A stretch of DNA of 27,827 nt from UBA1724 sp963621575 (GCA_963621575.1 CAVFEH010000023.1:1-27827); one strand, 5' to 3'; positions 1-9,261 are shown, numbered from the stretch's first letter. The notes: generated by a model from the sequence alone, not told the origin. Made by a program: numbers and translations.

Positions 1-393
1 GCGGTCGTGGAGACGGAGAAGGCCTTCGGACACACTGTGAAGGACGTCTCCGCCGCCAAGTGCGGCTGGGATGTCACAGCCATTCCGCAACCTGGCGCAA
101 ACGGCGCAATCCCCGACGCACGCCACATCGAGGTCAAGGGCCGGGCCAAGGGCGCGGACACCATCACCGTCACACGCAACGAAATCTGCTGCGCCATCAA
201 CCAGGCGGACAAGTTCATCCTGGCCATCGTCACCGTCAATCCCGACGACACCTACGATGGCCCCTACTACATTCTCAAGCCCTTCGACCAGCTGCCTGCA
301 CCCGAGGACGTCAGTTCCAACAAGGACATCGACATGCTGCTGAAGAGGGCGGTCAAGCCCGAACAGACCCTTTCGCACCCCATCCATGTCTAG
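1..393 (+). CDS. C-terminal part of a DUF3883-domain protein, probably the helicase of a defence operon (5' end outside window)
   Basis: The reading frame is open to the left edge, so this is only the last ~130 residues of a larger protein. The segment matches the DUF3883 pattern: a Gly-Trp-Asp-Val strand, then ARHIEVKGR (about nt 118-144), then TVTRNE and an aliphatic strand around ILAIVTV. The E-x-K of IEVKG resembles the core of PD-(D/E)xK nuclease folds. In known families DUF3883 commonly sits at the C-terminus of SNF2/DEAD-type helicases encoded beside DUF1156 methylases and DUF499 ATPases, exactly the neighbours here. The helicase identity is therefore inferred from context because the motor domains lie outside the window. 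The stop overlaps the next gene's ATG by 8 bases, indicating translational coupling. Confidence 0.75.
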   Translation, partial: AVVETEKAFGHTVKDVSAAKCGWDVTAIPQPGANGAIPDARHIEVKGRAKGADTITVTRNEICCAINQADKFILAIVTVNPDDTYDGPYYILKPFDQLPAPEDVSSNKDIDMLLKRAVKPEQTLSHPIHV

Positions 394-3286
394 CATCCGT
401 TCCCCCAAGAAGCTCATTGAAGTCGCCCTGCCGCTTGACGACATCAACGCCGAGGCGGCCCGCGAGAAGTCCATTCGCCACGGGCATCCCTCCACTCTGC
501 ACCTGTGGTGGGCGCGTCGTCCCCTGGCTGCTGCCCGTGCGGTCATCTTTGCGCAGATGGTGAATGATCCGGGCGGCGCGCGTGGCTGGCAGACCGGCGT
601 CACCAAGGCCGAGGCCGCCAGAAAGCGCGAGGAGCTCTTCCAAATTCTCCGCGACCTTGTCAAGTGGGAGAACACCAACAACCAGGAGGTGCTGGAGCGT
701 GCACGGAAGGCCATCCGGGAGAGCTGGCGGGAGACCTGCGAGTGGAACAAGGGCAAGCCCGGCTTCGATCCGGAGGTGCTGCCTGCCTTCCACGATCCCT
801 TCGCAGGCGGCGGAGCCCTGCCGCTGGAGGCCCAGCGTCTCGGCCTGGAGAGCCATGCCTCCGACCTGAACCCCGTGGCGGCCATGATCAACAAGGCGAT
901 GATCGAAATCCCCCCGCGCTTCGCCGACAGCAGGCCCGTGGGGCCGCTGCCCGAGGCGGAGCAGGAACTCAACATGACCTACGAAGGCCCCCAGGGGCTG
1001 GCGGAGGACGTGCGCCGCTACGGCTATTGGATGCGGGAGGAGGCGAAGAAGCGTATCGGCCATCTCTATCCACGGGTGGAGATCATAGCCGAGATGGCAA
1101 AGGACCGCCCCGGCCTGCAACAATACATCGGCAAGAAACTGACCGTCATCGCCTGGCTCTGGGCCCGGACAGTCAAGAGTCCCGATCCACGCTACTCTCA
1201 TGTGGATGTGCCTCTGGTATCCTCTTTTGTCTTATCCAAGAAGAAGGGCCATGAAGCATACGTCCAGCCCGTCATCGATGGCGACACCTATCGCTTCAAA
1301 GTCAAGGTCGGAATCCCGCCAAAAGGGGCGGAATGTGGGACATCGTTAGGACGTGGTGCCAGTTTTCGGTGCATTATGTCCAATTCTCCTATGCCCTCCG
1401 AACATATCTATAGCGAGGGGAAAAAACATCGCATGGGGGAAAAACTTATGGCAATCGTTTGTGACGGAGGAAAAGGCCGCGTTTATCTGTCACCTTCTTG
1501 TGCTCAAGAACGATTTGCGATGATTCATGAAAACTATGACATCCCAGCGACTCCACTGCCGGCGAATCCTCGATGGTTTTCCCCCCCAGCCTACGGCATG
1601 ACCACCTACGGCGATCTTTTCACCCCTCGTCAGTTGGTAGCCCTGAACACCTTCTCCGACCTGGTTTCCGAGGCCCGTGCCAAGATCATCGCCGATGCCA
1701 AGGCCGCAGGCATGTCCGATGACGGCATCTCTTTGGCCGACGGGGGCAGGGGCGCCACCGCCTATGGAGATGCCATCGCCGTATATCTTGCGTTCGCTGT
1801 GGATAAGTGTACGGATTACTGGTCGTCCATCTGCAGTTGGCACAATTCATGCGAAAAAATCCGCAATACCTTTGGTCGTCAGGCCATTCCCATGACATGG
1901 GATTATGCAGAGGGCAACCCTTTTTCTGCCTGTACTGGGAATTGGTGTGCCATGGTGGATTGGGTATGGAAGGCGATTGCCAATCTTCCCCAGAAAGGGA
2001 CCGGACACGTCTTCCAGGCTGACGCCCAGACGCAGACAATTTCCGCCAACAAGGTAATCTCCACGGATCCACCCTACTACGACAATATCGGCTATGCGGA
2101 TTTGTCGGACTTCTTCTATGTTTGGATGCGTCGAAGTCTTCGTGGCATCTATCCGAAGCTTTTCGCCACCATGGCGGTTCCCAAAGCGGAGGAACTGGTG
2201 GCGACGCCCTACCGTCACGGCAGCAAAGAAAAAGCAGAGGCCTTCTTCCTGGACGGCATGGCGGAGGCCATGCGGAACCTCGCCAAACAAGCCCATCCCG
2301 CCTTCCCCGTCACCATCTACTACGCCTTCAAATCCTCCGAGACCAGCGGCAGCAGTACCGGCAACACCGGCTGGGAGACCTTCCTGGCGGCTTTGCTGAA
2401 GGCGGGCTTCGTTCTGACCGGCACCTGGCCTATGAGGACGGAGTTGGGGAATCGCATGATTGGCATGGGCACCAACGCTCTTGCGTCCAGTATCGTGCTG
2501 GTGTGCCGTCGTCGGGACGCGGATGCGCCGACGGTGGGCAGACGCGAGTTCCTGGACGAGCTGCGGAATCGGATGGAGGATGCGCTGAAGGAAATGATGG
2601 GGCTTGAGGAGGAAAAGTCCCCTGTCGCGCCTGTGGATCTGGCCCAGGCGGCCATCGGTCCCGGCATGGAGGTCTTCTCCCGCTATGCAACGGTCCTGAA
2701 CGCGGACGGCACGCCAATGACGGTCCACGAAGCCATGGTGGAGATCAACCGGCAGATCACCGAGGTGCTGAATCCCGATGGCGCGGACTTCGATGCCGCC
2801 ACCCTCTTCTGCAACGAATGGTTCCGGCAATACGGCTGGAATGAGGGGCCCTACGGCACGGCGGAGGTGCTGGCGAAGGCAAAGAACACCACCGTCGACA
2901 ACATCCGCAACGCGGGTGTCATCCACTCCGCAGGCGGAAAGGTCCGTCTGCTGGACTGGAAGGAGTATCCCGGGGACTACGATCCGGAAAAGGACAAGAA
3001 CCGGCCTGTGTGGGAGGCCTGCCACCACGTCATCCGCACCCTGAACCACAAGGGCGAGACCGATGCCGGGGAATTGCTTTCCTACATGCTTCCCCAGGAA
3101 TCGGGGATCCGGCAGCTTGCCTACTCCCTCTACACGCTGAACGAGCGCGCGAACCGTGCGGAGGAGGCCCGTCCCTACAACGAACTCATCGCCAGCTGGA
3201 ACCAGATCATGGGTATCGCCATGGTTGCGGCGGAACGACGCCGCTCCGACGAGGCGAAGCGTCCCAAGCAGCAGGAACTCTTTTAG
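386..3286 (+). CDS. DUF1156 adenine-specific DNA methyltransferase (defence-associated)
   Basis: This 966-residue protein has the layout of the DUF1156 / COG1743 family. The N-terminal block KKLIEVALPL...HLWWARRPL (residues ~8-50) is the DUF1156 signature. Motif I, the AdoMet-binding loop DPFAGGGALPLEA, begins at residue 137. Motif IV, the catalytic DPPYYDN, begins at residue 561, an N6-adenine type DPPY. The order I then IV and the long insert between them fit large stand-alone methylases. Family members usually carry a zinc ribbon between the motifs; here only C317 and C329 remain in that area (AECGT...FRCIM), so the ribbon looks degraded. The likely role is to modify host DNA, or to act with the adjacent ATPase and helicase in anti-phage defence. 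The ATG at 386 overlaps the upstream stop. Two internal patches are clearly AT-richer than the rest (see findings). Confidence 0.87.
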   Translation: MSSIRSPKKLIEVALPLDDINAEAAREKSIRHGHPSTLHLWWARRPLAAARAVIFAQMVNDPGGARGWQTGVTKAEAARKREELFQILRDLVKWENTNNQEVLERARKAIRESWRETCEWNKGKPGFDPEVLPAFHDPFAGGGALPLEAQRLGLESHASDLNPVAAMINKAMIEIPPRFADSRPVGPLPEAEQELNMTYEGPQGLAEDVRRYGYWMREEAKKRIGHLYPRVEIIAEMAKDRPGLQQYIGKKLTVIAWLWARTVKSPDPRYSHVDVPLVSSFVLSKKKGHEAYVQPVIDGDTYRFKVKVGIPPKGAECGTSLGRGASFRCIMSNSPMPSEHIYSEGKKHRMGEKLMAIVCDGGKGRVYLSPSCAQERFAMIHENYDIPATPLPANPRWFSPPAYGMTTYGDLFTPRQLVALNTFSDLVSEARAKIIADAKAAGMSDDGISLADGGRGATAYGDAIAVYLAFAVDKCTDYWSSICSWHNSCEKIRNTFGRQAIPMTWDYAEGNPFSACTGNWCAMVDWVWKAIANLPQKGTGHVFQADAQTQTISANKVISTDPPYYDNIGYADLSDFFYVWMRRSLRGIYPKLFATMAVPKAEELVATPYRHGSKEKAEAFFLDGMAEAMRNLAKQAHPAFPVTIYYAFKSSETSGSSTGNTGWETFLAALLKAGFVLTGTWPMRTELGNRMIGMGTNALASSIVLVCRRRDADAPTVGRREFLDELRNRMEDALKEMMGLEEEKSPVAPVDLAQAAIGPGMEVFSRYATVLNADGTPMTVHEAMVEINRQITEVLNPDGADFDAATLFCNEWFRQYGWNEGPYGTAEVLAKAKNTTVDNIRNAGVIHSAGGKVRLLDWKEYPGDYDPEKDKNRPVWEACHHVIRTLNHKGETDAGELLSYMLPQESGIRQLAYSLYTLNERANRAEEARPYNELIASWNQIMGIAMVAAERRRSDEAKRPKQQELF

Positions 3287-3316
3287 CGAATGGCAGCAAC
3301 ACGAAGGAAGAACACC

Positions 3317-6133
3317 ATGACAACGCCTTGGAGACAAATTGCGAGACCCCACAAGGATGTGCTGAAGGGGGCGTTCCAGCAGTCCGACTGGGCCGTGGAT
3401 CTGTCGCAGATCGTGAAGAAGACCGCGCCTGCGGAGTATCAGGATCCCCAGAAGTTCTTCCAGCGCACCTATGTCACCGAGGGCATGGCCCAGCTGCTCT
3501 ACTCCGTGCTGCTGCGCCTCAACGGCAAGGGCGGGGACCCCGTCGTCCAGCTGCAGACGGCATTCGGCGGCGGCAAGACCCATACCTTGCTGGCGGTCTA
3601 TCATCTGGCGCGCTACACCAAGGACATCGCGTCTTTGCCGGGCGTCAGCGAAGTGCTGGAACGCGCGGGTGTGACGTCCCTGCCCAAGGCCCGTGTGGCT
3701 ATCATCGACGGCAACCAGATGGCCCCTGCACAGCCGTTGGACCATGACGGCCTCAAGATCAACACCATCTGGGGCGAGCTTGGCTGGCAGCTACTGGGAC
3801 GCGAGGGCTACGAGATGGTCCGTCCCAGCGACGAGGCACGCACCTCCCCTGGAAAGGAGGTCCTTGTGGCGCTATTGCAGAAGGCGTCCCCCTGTGTCAT
3901 CCTCATGGACGAGATGGTGGCGTTCTACCGACAACTGGGCGGCGACAATATCGTGGCTGGCACCTTCGACGCCAATATGTCCTTCTTGCAGGCGCTGACG
4001 GAAAGCGTGAAGCTCGTCCCAACCGCGCTGCTGCTGGCGTCTCTGCCGGAGTCCGACACGGAGGCCGGTGGCCAGTTCGGCATCCAGATCCGCAAGCAGA
4101 TCGAGACCTTCTTCGCCCGTGTCGCCAATGTCTGGAAGCCCGTCAGCGCAGAGGAGTCCTTCGAGATTGTGCGCCGACGCCTCTTCGAGGACGTCACCGA
4201 CAAGGACTGCGTGGATCTGGTCTGCCGCTCATTTGCCGACTACTACCGTGCAAATGCAGGCGAGTTGCCCCCCGAGGTCCAGGAGAATGCCTATTGGGAA
4301 CGCATGAAGAGGGCCTACCCCATCCATCCCGAGGTCTTCGACAGGCTCTACAACGAGTGGTCCACCCTGAACAACTTCCAGCGTACCCGGGGCGTCCTCC
4401 AATACATGGCGCTGGTTGTGAACCGCCTCTGGACCAGCAACGACCAGTCTCCTCTCATCATGCCAGGAGACCTGCCGCTGATGGACTCCGCGGTCCGCGC
4501 CAAGAGCACCTACTATCTTGCACCAGGCTGGGATCCTGTCATCGAAGGCGAGATCGACGGCGAGAAGGCCGAGGCGGCAAAGATCGACGCCAGCGAATCG
4601 CGCTTCGGCAGCGTCCATGCGGCGACACGTGCCGCACGCACGATCTTCCTGGGCAGTGCGCCCTCCGTCAACTCCACAGGCCTGAAGGGCATCCAGCGGG
4701 ACCGCATCCTGCTGGGCTGCGCCCTGCCAGACCAGAACATCTCCCTCTACCGCGATGCCTTGAGCCGCATGCGGGACAAGATGCACTACTTGTCAGAGAA
4801 CGCAGGATGCTACTGGTTCGACACACAGCCGAATCTGCTGCGTGACATGGAGGCTCGCAAGGATAAGGTCGAGGACGCAGACGCGGAGAAGGCCGTGAAG
4901 AACGCCATCACGAGGCTGCTGGGCTCCAGCACTTTCTTCTCTGGCATCCATGTCTTCACGCCTTCCGGCGACATCCCGGACGAGATCGGCAGGGGGCCCC
5001 GGCTGGTTGTGCTGAGGCCCTTCATCAGTGCAGCCTACTCCAGGGCGAACGAAACGCCCGCCTTTACGGCGGCTACGGCCATTCTCACACAACGGGATGC
5101 CCAGCCACGGCGCTTCCGCAACCGCATGGTCTTCCTGGCTCCCGACGACTCCAAAGTCATGCAACTCCTCTTCCAGGCGAAATGCTGCGTCGCATGGGAT
5201 GAGATTGTCAGGGATATCGACGAAGGACGCCTGAACCTGGATGCAGGCCGTGCCAAGCAGGGACGCAGTGAACAGACCTCGTCACGCCGCGTCCTGGACC
5301 AGGTCATAGCGGAGTGCTATCGTTTCGTGCTTACCCCGTATGGGGAGGACACCCGCAAGACGCAGTTCGACGTGCAGAGGCTGGGAACGGGCCTCTCGTC
5401 CATCGCACAGACCATCCAGAACGCCCTGGTCAGCAATGAGCTGGTCATCAGCAGCAAGTGGGCTTCCGTCCATCTGAAGCATCTCCTCGACAAATACTAC
5501 TTCAAGGACGGCGTGGAACAGGTTTCCGTGAAGAAGGTCTGGCACGATATATGCAGCTTCTACTACATGCCCAGACTGTTGGACGAAGGCATCTTCGAAC
5601 AGGCCGTGGTGGATGGTGTGGCCGACGGCGTCTATGGCTACGCCATGGCGCAGGATGGCGAAAAGTATCTGGGGCTGCGCTTCCGCGAGCAGTTCTATGG
5701 CGTCGCCATGGATGACGCCGCGCTTCTGCTGACCGGACGATTGGCGGAAGAGATCAAGCAGCGCCAGACACCGCCTGCACAGCCGCCTGCCGAAGAGAAC
5801 AACGGCAATGGCGACGGCGGCGGCAGCGTGGGCGATGGCAAGCACAATGGTGGCGGCACTGTCAGGACGCCGTCTGCGCAGCCCGCTGAGAAGAAGGAGC
5901 TTTGCCGGCGTTACTGGGGCAGTGTGGAACTGGATCCGGTCAAGGCCACAGGACAGATGGGCACGCTGGTTGACGAACTCATCAGCAACTTCACCACGAT
6001 CCCACATGCCAAGGTCACCCTGAAACTGGACATCGAGGCAGTGTTGGACGAGGGCTTCGACGACAGTACCATCCGCGCCATCAACGAGAACGCCCCCCAG
6101 CTGAAGGTCGACGGCCACTTCGAGAAGGAGTAG
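3317..6133 (+). CDS. DUF499 AAA-type ATPase of the methylase/helicase defence operon
   Basis: The protein is 938 residues long and belongs to the DUF499 ATP-binding family. The N-terminus (PWRQIARPHKDV...FAQ-type region, ending in FFQRTYVTEGM) is typical. The Walker A loop AFGGGKTH lies at residues 82-89 and Walker B ILMDEMVAFY has its acidic pair at D198/E199. Near residues 815-850 there is a Pro/Gly/Asn-rich linker, followed by a small conserved C-terminal domain. I chose ATG 3317 over the in-frame ATG at 3290 because AAGGAAG (3304-3310) sits six bases before it and homologues begin at this point. The gene follows the methylase by 30 bp. DUF499 ATPases are repeatedly found with DUF1156 methylases and DUF3883 helicases in bacterial defence islands. 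The biochemical role of this ATPase is not established; energy-driven control of the methylase or helicase is a guess. Confidence 0.87.
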   Translation: MTTPWRQIARPHKDVLKGAFQQSDWAVDLSQIVKKTAPAEYQDPQKFFQRTYVTEGMAQLLYSVLLRLNGKGGDPVVQLQTAFGGGKTHTLLAVYHLARYTKDIASLPGVSEVLERAGVTSLPKARVAIIDGNQMAPAQPLDHDGLKINTIWGELGWQLLGREGYEMVRPSDEARTSPGKEVLVALLQKASPCVILMDEMVAFYRQLGGDNIVAGTFDANMSFLQALTESVKLVPTALLLASLPESDTEAGGQFGIQIRKQIETFFARVANVWKPVSAEESFEIVRRRLFEDVTDKDCVDLVCRSFADYYRANAGELPPEVQENAYWERMKRAYPIHPEVFDRLYNEWSTLNNFQRTRGVLQYMALVVNRLWTSNDQSPLIMPGDLPLMDSAVRAKSTYYLAPGWDPVIEGEIDGEKAEAAKIDASESRFGSVHAATRAARTIFLGSAPSVNSTGLKGIQRDRILLGCALPDQNISLYRDALSRMRDKMHYLSENAGCYWFDTQPNLLRDMEARKDKVEDADAEKAVKNAITRLLGSSTFFSGIHVFTPSGDIPDEIGRGPRLVVLRPFISAAYSRANETPAFTAATAILTQRDAQPRRFRNRMVFLAPDDSKVMQLLFQAKCCVAWDEIVRDIDEGRLNLDAGRAKQGRSEQTSSRRVLDQVIAECYRFVLTPYGEDTRKTQFDVQRLGTGLSSIAQTIQNALVSNELVISSKWASVHLKHLLDKYYFKDGVEQVSVKKVWHDICSFYYMPRLLDEGIFEQAVVDGVADGVYGYAMAQDGEKYLGLRFREQFYGVAMDDAALLLTGRLAEEIKQRQTPPAQPPAEENNGNGDGGGSVGDGKHNGGGTVRTPSAQPAEKKELCRRYWGSVELDPVKATGQMGTLVDELISNFTTIPHAKVTLKLDIEAVLDEGFDDSTIRAINENAPQLKVDGHFEKE

Positions 6134-6229
6134 AGTGTCAGGGCAGGGCGCGCTACGCCCCGTGTCGCCCCCGATGTCCGCTTGCCCGGTGGGCGATCCT
6201 CTAGAATATCCTGTCAACTCCTTTATAAC

Positions 6230-6306
6230 TGGTAGCCCGAGGCGGGATCGAACCGCCGACCACCTGCTTAGAAGGCAGGTGCTCTATCCAACTGAGCTAT
6301 CGGGCC
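6230..6306 (-). tRNA. tRNA-Arg (anticodon UCU), CCA encoded
   Basis: Read on the minus strand, the sequence folds into a standard cloverleaf. The acceptor GGCCCGA pairs with TCGGGCT (one G-U), the D arm is GCTC/GAGC, and the anticodon stem CCTGC/GCAGG holds loop CTTCTAA, so the anticodon is TCT. The T arm is GGCGG/CCGCC with loop TTCGATC. The discriminator A is followed by a genomically encoded CCA (complement of 6230-6232). The 3' end faces the defence operon 96 bp away, the usual orientation when an island has integrated at a tRNA gene. Confidence 0.97.
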
Positions 6307-6542
6307 GCCAAGATGGGGGGAAGGGTGTTTTTTTTCCTTGTGGGGCGGGCGTTCGGGAATATTCTGCGCCCCTGTTTGGACGGAGGCTTAAGATAAGTCG
6401 TAGGGGGGCTTTTTCAAGCGTGGAGGAGGGGGTGTGACAGGGTGTCGCGGAGGGTGGAGTCCTTGGTTGGTGGGGGGCGGTTTTTCCCCAGGATTCCTGG
6501 TCAATGGTGGCATGTTCCTTGCTTTACACAATGTTTTGCCTG

Positions 6543-6571
6543 GCACCCCTTCCGGGGGGTGCGATTTTTTT
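6543..6571 (+). promoter_or_regulatory. Terminator-like hairpin in the clpB leader
   Basis: GCACCCC (6543-6549) pairs with GGGGTGC (6556-6562) across a six-base loop, and a run of seven T begins two bases later (6565-6571). The clpB Shine-Dalgarno (GGAGG, 6584-6588) lies only 12 bases downstream. No plus-strand gene ends nearby except the DUF499 gene, more than 400 bp upstream. The hairpin could be a late terminator for that operon or an attenuator or thermosensor in the clpB transcript. No CIRCE palindrome is visible, and I found no convincing sigma-70 promoter in 6307-6596. That stretch otherwise contains no gene that I can support. Confidence 0.5.
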
Positions 6572-6596
6572 GTCTTGCAAAAAGGAGGTAATGACA

Positions 6597-9176
6597 ATGA
6601 ACTTTGATCGTTTGACTGTGAAGTGCCGCGAGGCCTTTGATGTCGCGCAGAAGACGGCCGCGAAGTTCGGCCATCAGGAGCTCCAGGGTGTCCATCTGCT
6701 GTATGCCTTGCTGACCCAGGAGGGAGGCCTGGCGGGGTCGATTCTGGAGCGCATGAATGTTCCCGTGAAGGCGCTGCTTTCTTCTGTGGAAGGAGTGCTT
6801 GGTCGGTTGCCCCGCGTCGTGGGGCGTGAGATCAAGGTGGAAGCCGGCCGGGAGCTTTCGGAGATTCTTGAGAGCGCCGACCGCCGCCGTGAGGAATTCA
6901 AGGACGAATATTTGAGCGTGGAGCATCTTCTGCTGGCCCTGGCGTCAGTGGAGGGCGAGGCGAAGCGTCTGCTTTCCTCCCAGGGCGTGGAGGAGTCGTC
7001 TCTTTTGAACGCCGTGAAGGAGGTCCGTGGAAACCAGCGTGTGACCAGTGAGGATCCCGAGGCCCTCACCGGCGTTTTGGAAAAGTACGGCCGGGATTTG
7101 ACGGAGGCTGCCCGGAAGGGCAAGCTGGACCCTGTCATTGGTCGTGACGACGAGATCCGCCGTGTGGTGCAGATCCTGTCCCGGCGGACCAAGAACAACC
7201 CGGTGTTGATTGGCGAGCCCGGTGTGGGCAAGACCGCCATTGTGGAAGGTTTGGCTGGCCGGATTGTGCAGGGCGATGTTCCCGAGGGACTGAAGAACCG
7301 CCGGTTGATCGCCCTGGACATGGGGTCGCTGCTGGCCGGCACCCAGTACCGTGGCGCCTTTGAGGAGCGTCTGAAGGCCGTGTTGAACGAGGTGGTCAAG
7401 TCCGAAGGCCAGGTGATCCTTTTCATTGATGAGTTGCACACCGTGGTGGGTGCCGGCAGCACCGGTGGATCCATGGATGCGGGCAATATCCTGAAGCCCA
7501 TGCTGGCCCGTGGCGAGCTGCATTGCATCGGCGCCACGACTCTGGACGAATATCGGAAGTACATCGAGAAGGACCCCGCTTTGGAACGTCGTTTCCAGAC
7601 GGTGTTGGTGGAACCCCCCGGCGTGGAAGACACGATCTCCATTCTGCGTGGACTGCGGGAACGCTACGAGCTGCACCACGGCGTGACCATCCGTGACTCC
7701 GCATTGGTGGCCGCCGCCGTCCTCTCCGACCGATACATCACCGACCGATTCCAGCCTGACAAGGCCATCGACCTGGTGGATGAGGCCGCCGCCCATCTTC
7801 GTACCGAGATCGATTCTCGACCCGCGGAGTTGGATGAAGTGCTCCGGCGCCGCACTCAGCTGGAAATCGAGCGATCCGGGCTCTCCAAGGAAACCGACGA
7901 GGCCTCCCGGGAGCGTCTGCAGCGCGTGGAGAATGAGCTGGCCGAGATCCGCGAGAAGTCCTCGAAGCTGGAGGCCCGCTGGGAGAAGGAGAAGAAGCAC
8001 ATCGGCGAGCTTCGTCAGATCAAGGAGGCCCTTGAGCTGGCCAATCGCCAGGCCGACGAGGCCGTCCGCAAGGGCGACTTGGAGGCGGCTGGTCGAATCC
8101 GCTACGGCACCATCCCCAACCTGGAGAAGCAGAAGAAGGCCCTGGAGGAGACTCCCTGGGACGGTGACGAGGCGCGCCTGCTCCGTGAGGAGGTGGACGA
8201 GAACGACGTGGCCGAGATCATCAGCAAGTGGACCCACATTCCCGTGGCCAAGTTGATGCAGGGCGAACGCGAGAAGCTCCTGCGGCTGCCCGACGAACTG
8301 CACCGCCGGGTGGTGGGACAGGATGAGGCGGTCACCGCGGTCTCCGAGGCCATCCAGCGTGCCCGGGCGGGGTTGCAGGACCCCAACCGGCCCATCGGCA
8401 GCTTCCTCTTCTTGGGACCCACCGGCGTGGGCAAGACGGAGTTGGCCAAGACTTTGGCGGAGAACCTCTTCGATGACGAGCGCGCCCTGGTCAGGATCGA
8501 CATGAGCGAGTTCATGGAGAAGCACAGTGTCTCCCGGCTGGTGGGCGCCCCTCCCGGATACGTGGGATACGATGAAGGCGGACAGCTCACCGAGGCCGTC
8601 CGGCGTCGTCCCTACTGCGTGGTGCTCTTTGATGAGGTGGAGAAGGCCCACCCCGATGTCTTCAACTTGTTGTTGCAGGTGCTGGACGACGGGCGTCTCA
8701 CCGATTCCCAGGGCAGGGTGGTGGACTTCCGCAATACGGTGATCATCATGACCAGCAACATCGGCTCCGCCGAAATCGTGGAGTCCTCTGGCGAGAGCTC
8801 CGACAAGGTGCGTGAGAAGGTCCTGGCGTTGTTGAAGAACTTCTTCCGGCCGGAGTTCCTGAATCGTCTGGATGACATCGTGGTCTTCCAGCGCCTGGAG
8901 GAATCCCAGATCGTCAAGATCGTCGACCTGCAAATCGAGGCCCTTCGCCGGCGTCTGGAGAAGCTCCGGATCCATCTGGAGATCACTCCCGCCGCAGCAG
9001 CTGCCTTGGCGAAGGAGGGATATGATCCCGTCTACGGCGCTCGCCCCCTCAAGCGTGTGATCATCCATCGGCTGGAGAATCCCCTCTCCAAGCTGCTCCT
9101 CGCGGGCAAGTTCAAGGAGGGACAGACCGTCACCGTCGATGCTCCCGATGAACTCGGAAACTATGTAATGCGGTAA
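6597..9176 (+). CDS. clpB: ATP-dependent disaggregase ClpB (Hsp100)
   Basis: The product is 859 residues, the usual ClpB size. An N-terminal Clp repeat domain (residues ~1-150) precedes AAA-1 with Walker A GEPGVGKT at 206-213 and Walker B VILFIDELHT. A long coiled-coil middle domain (rich in Glu, Lys and Arg, ~residues 410-530) distinguishes it from ClpA and ClpC. AAA-2 has Walker A GPTGVGKT at 607-614 and CVVLFDEVEKAHPDV. ClpB works in the cytoplasm with DnaK to pull polypeptides out of aggregates after heat stress. Two in-frame ATGs exist at 6591 and 6597; GGAGG at 6584-6588 is two bases from the first and eight from the second, so 6597 is preferred. The gene stands alone and ends in a strong terminator. 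Confidence 0.96.
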   Translation: MNFDRLTVKCREAFDVAQKTAAKFGHQELQGVHLLYALLTQEGGLAGSILERMNVPVKALLSSVEGVLGRLPRVVGREIKVEAGRELSEILESADRRREEFKDEYLSVEHLLLALASVEGEAKRLLSSQGVEESSLLNAVKEVRGNQRVTSEDPEALTGVLEKYGRDLTEAARKGKLDPVIGRDDEIRRVVQILSRRTKNNPVLIGEPGVGKTAIVEGLAGRIVQGDVPEGLKNRRLIALDMGSLLAGTQYRGAFEERLKAVLNEVVKSEGQVILFIDELHTVVGAGSTGGSMDAGNILKPMLARGELHCIGATTLDEYRKYIEKDPALERRFQTVLVEPPGVEDTISILRGLRERYELHHGVTIRDSALVAAAVLSDRYITDRFQPDKAIDLVDEAAAHLRTEIDSRPAELDEVLRRRTQLEIERSGLSKETDEASRERLQRVENELAEIREKSSKLEARWEKEKKHIGELRQIKEALELANRQADEAVRKGDLEAAGRIRYGTIPNLEKQKKALEETPWDGDEARLLREEVDENDVAEIISKWTHIPVAKLMQGEREKLLRLPDELHRRVVGQDEAVTAVSEAIQRARAGLQDPNRPIGSFLFLGPTGVGKTELAKTLAENLFDDERALVRIDMSEFMEKHSVSRLVGAPPGYVGYDEGGQLTEAVRRRPYCVVLFDEVEKAHPDVFNLLLQVLDDGRLTDSQGRVVDFRNTVIIMTSNIGSAEIVESSGESSDKVREKVLALLKNFFRPEFLNRLDDIVVFQRLEESQIVKIVDLQIEALRRRLEKLRIHLEITPAAAAALAKEGYDPVYGARPLKRVIIHRLENPLSKLLLAGKFKEGQTVTVDAPDELGNYVMR

Positions 9177-9190
9177 CGTTCCATGGCACA

Positions 9191-9233
9191 AGAGCCGTCG
9201 GCATCCCAATCGATGCCGGCGGCTCTTTTTTTT
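9191..9233 (+). terminator. Intrinsic terminator of clpB
   Basis: AGAGCCG-T-CGGCATC (9191-9205) pairs with GATGCCG-G-CGGCTCT (9212-9226), a 15-bp stem with one T-G pair and a six-base loop, followed immediately by eight T (9226-9233). It lies 14 bp after the clpB stop and between two convergent genes. The T run is on the plus strand only, so it mainly serves clpB. Confidence 0.93.
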
Positions 9234-9261
9234 GCGCCCGGTGCAAGGTGTCCGCGTTTTT

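Noticed and set aside
1847..3745. A 632-codon open frame on the minus strand
   Set aside because: It is antisense to the DUF1156 and DUF499 genes, both of which have clear motifs.
6134..6229. Possible terminator behind the DUF499 gene (GGGCG/CGCCC at 6146-6160)
   Set aside because: The stem is only five bp and no T run follows.
6307..6596. CIRCE or sigma-32 type control sites upstream of clpB
   Set aside because: No GCACTC-N9-GAGTGC palindrome or convincing heat-shock promoter could be found by eye.
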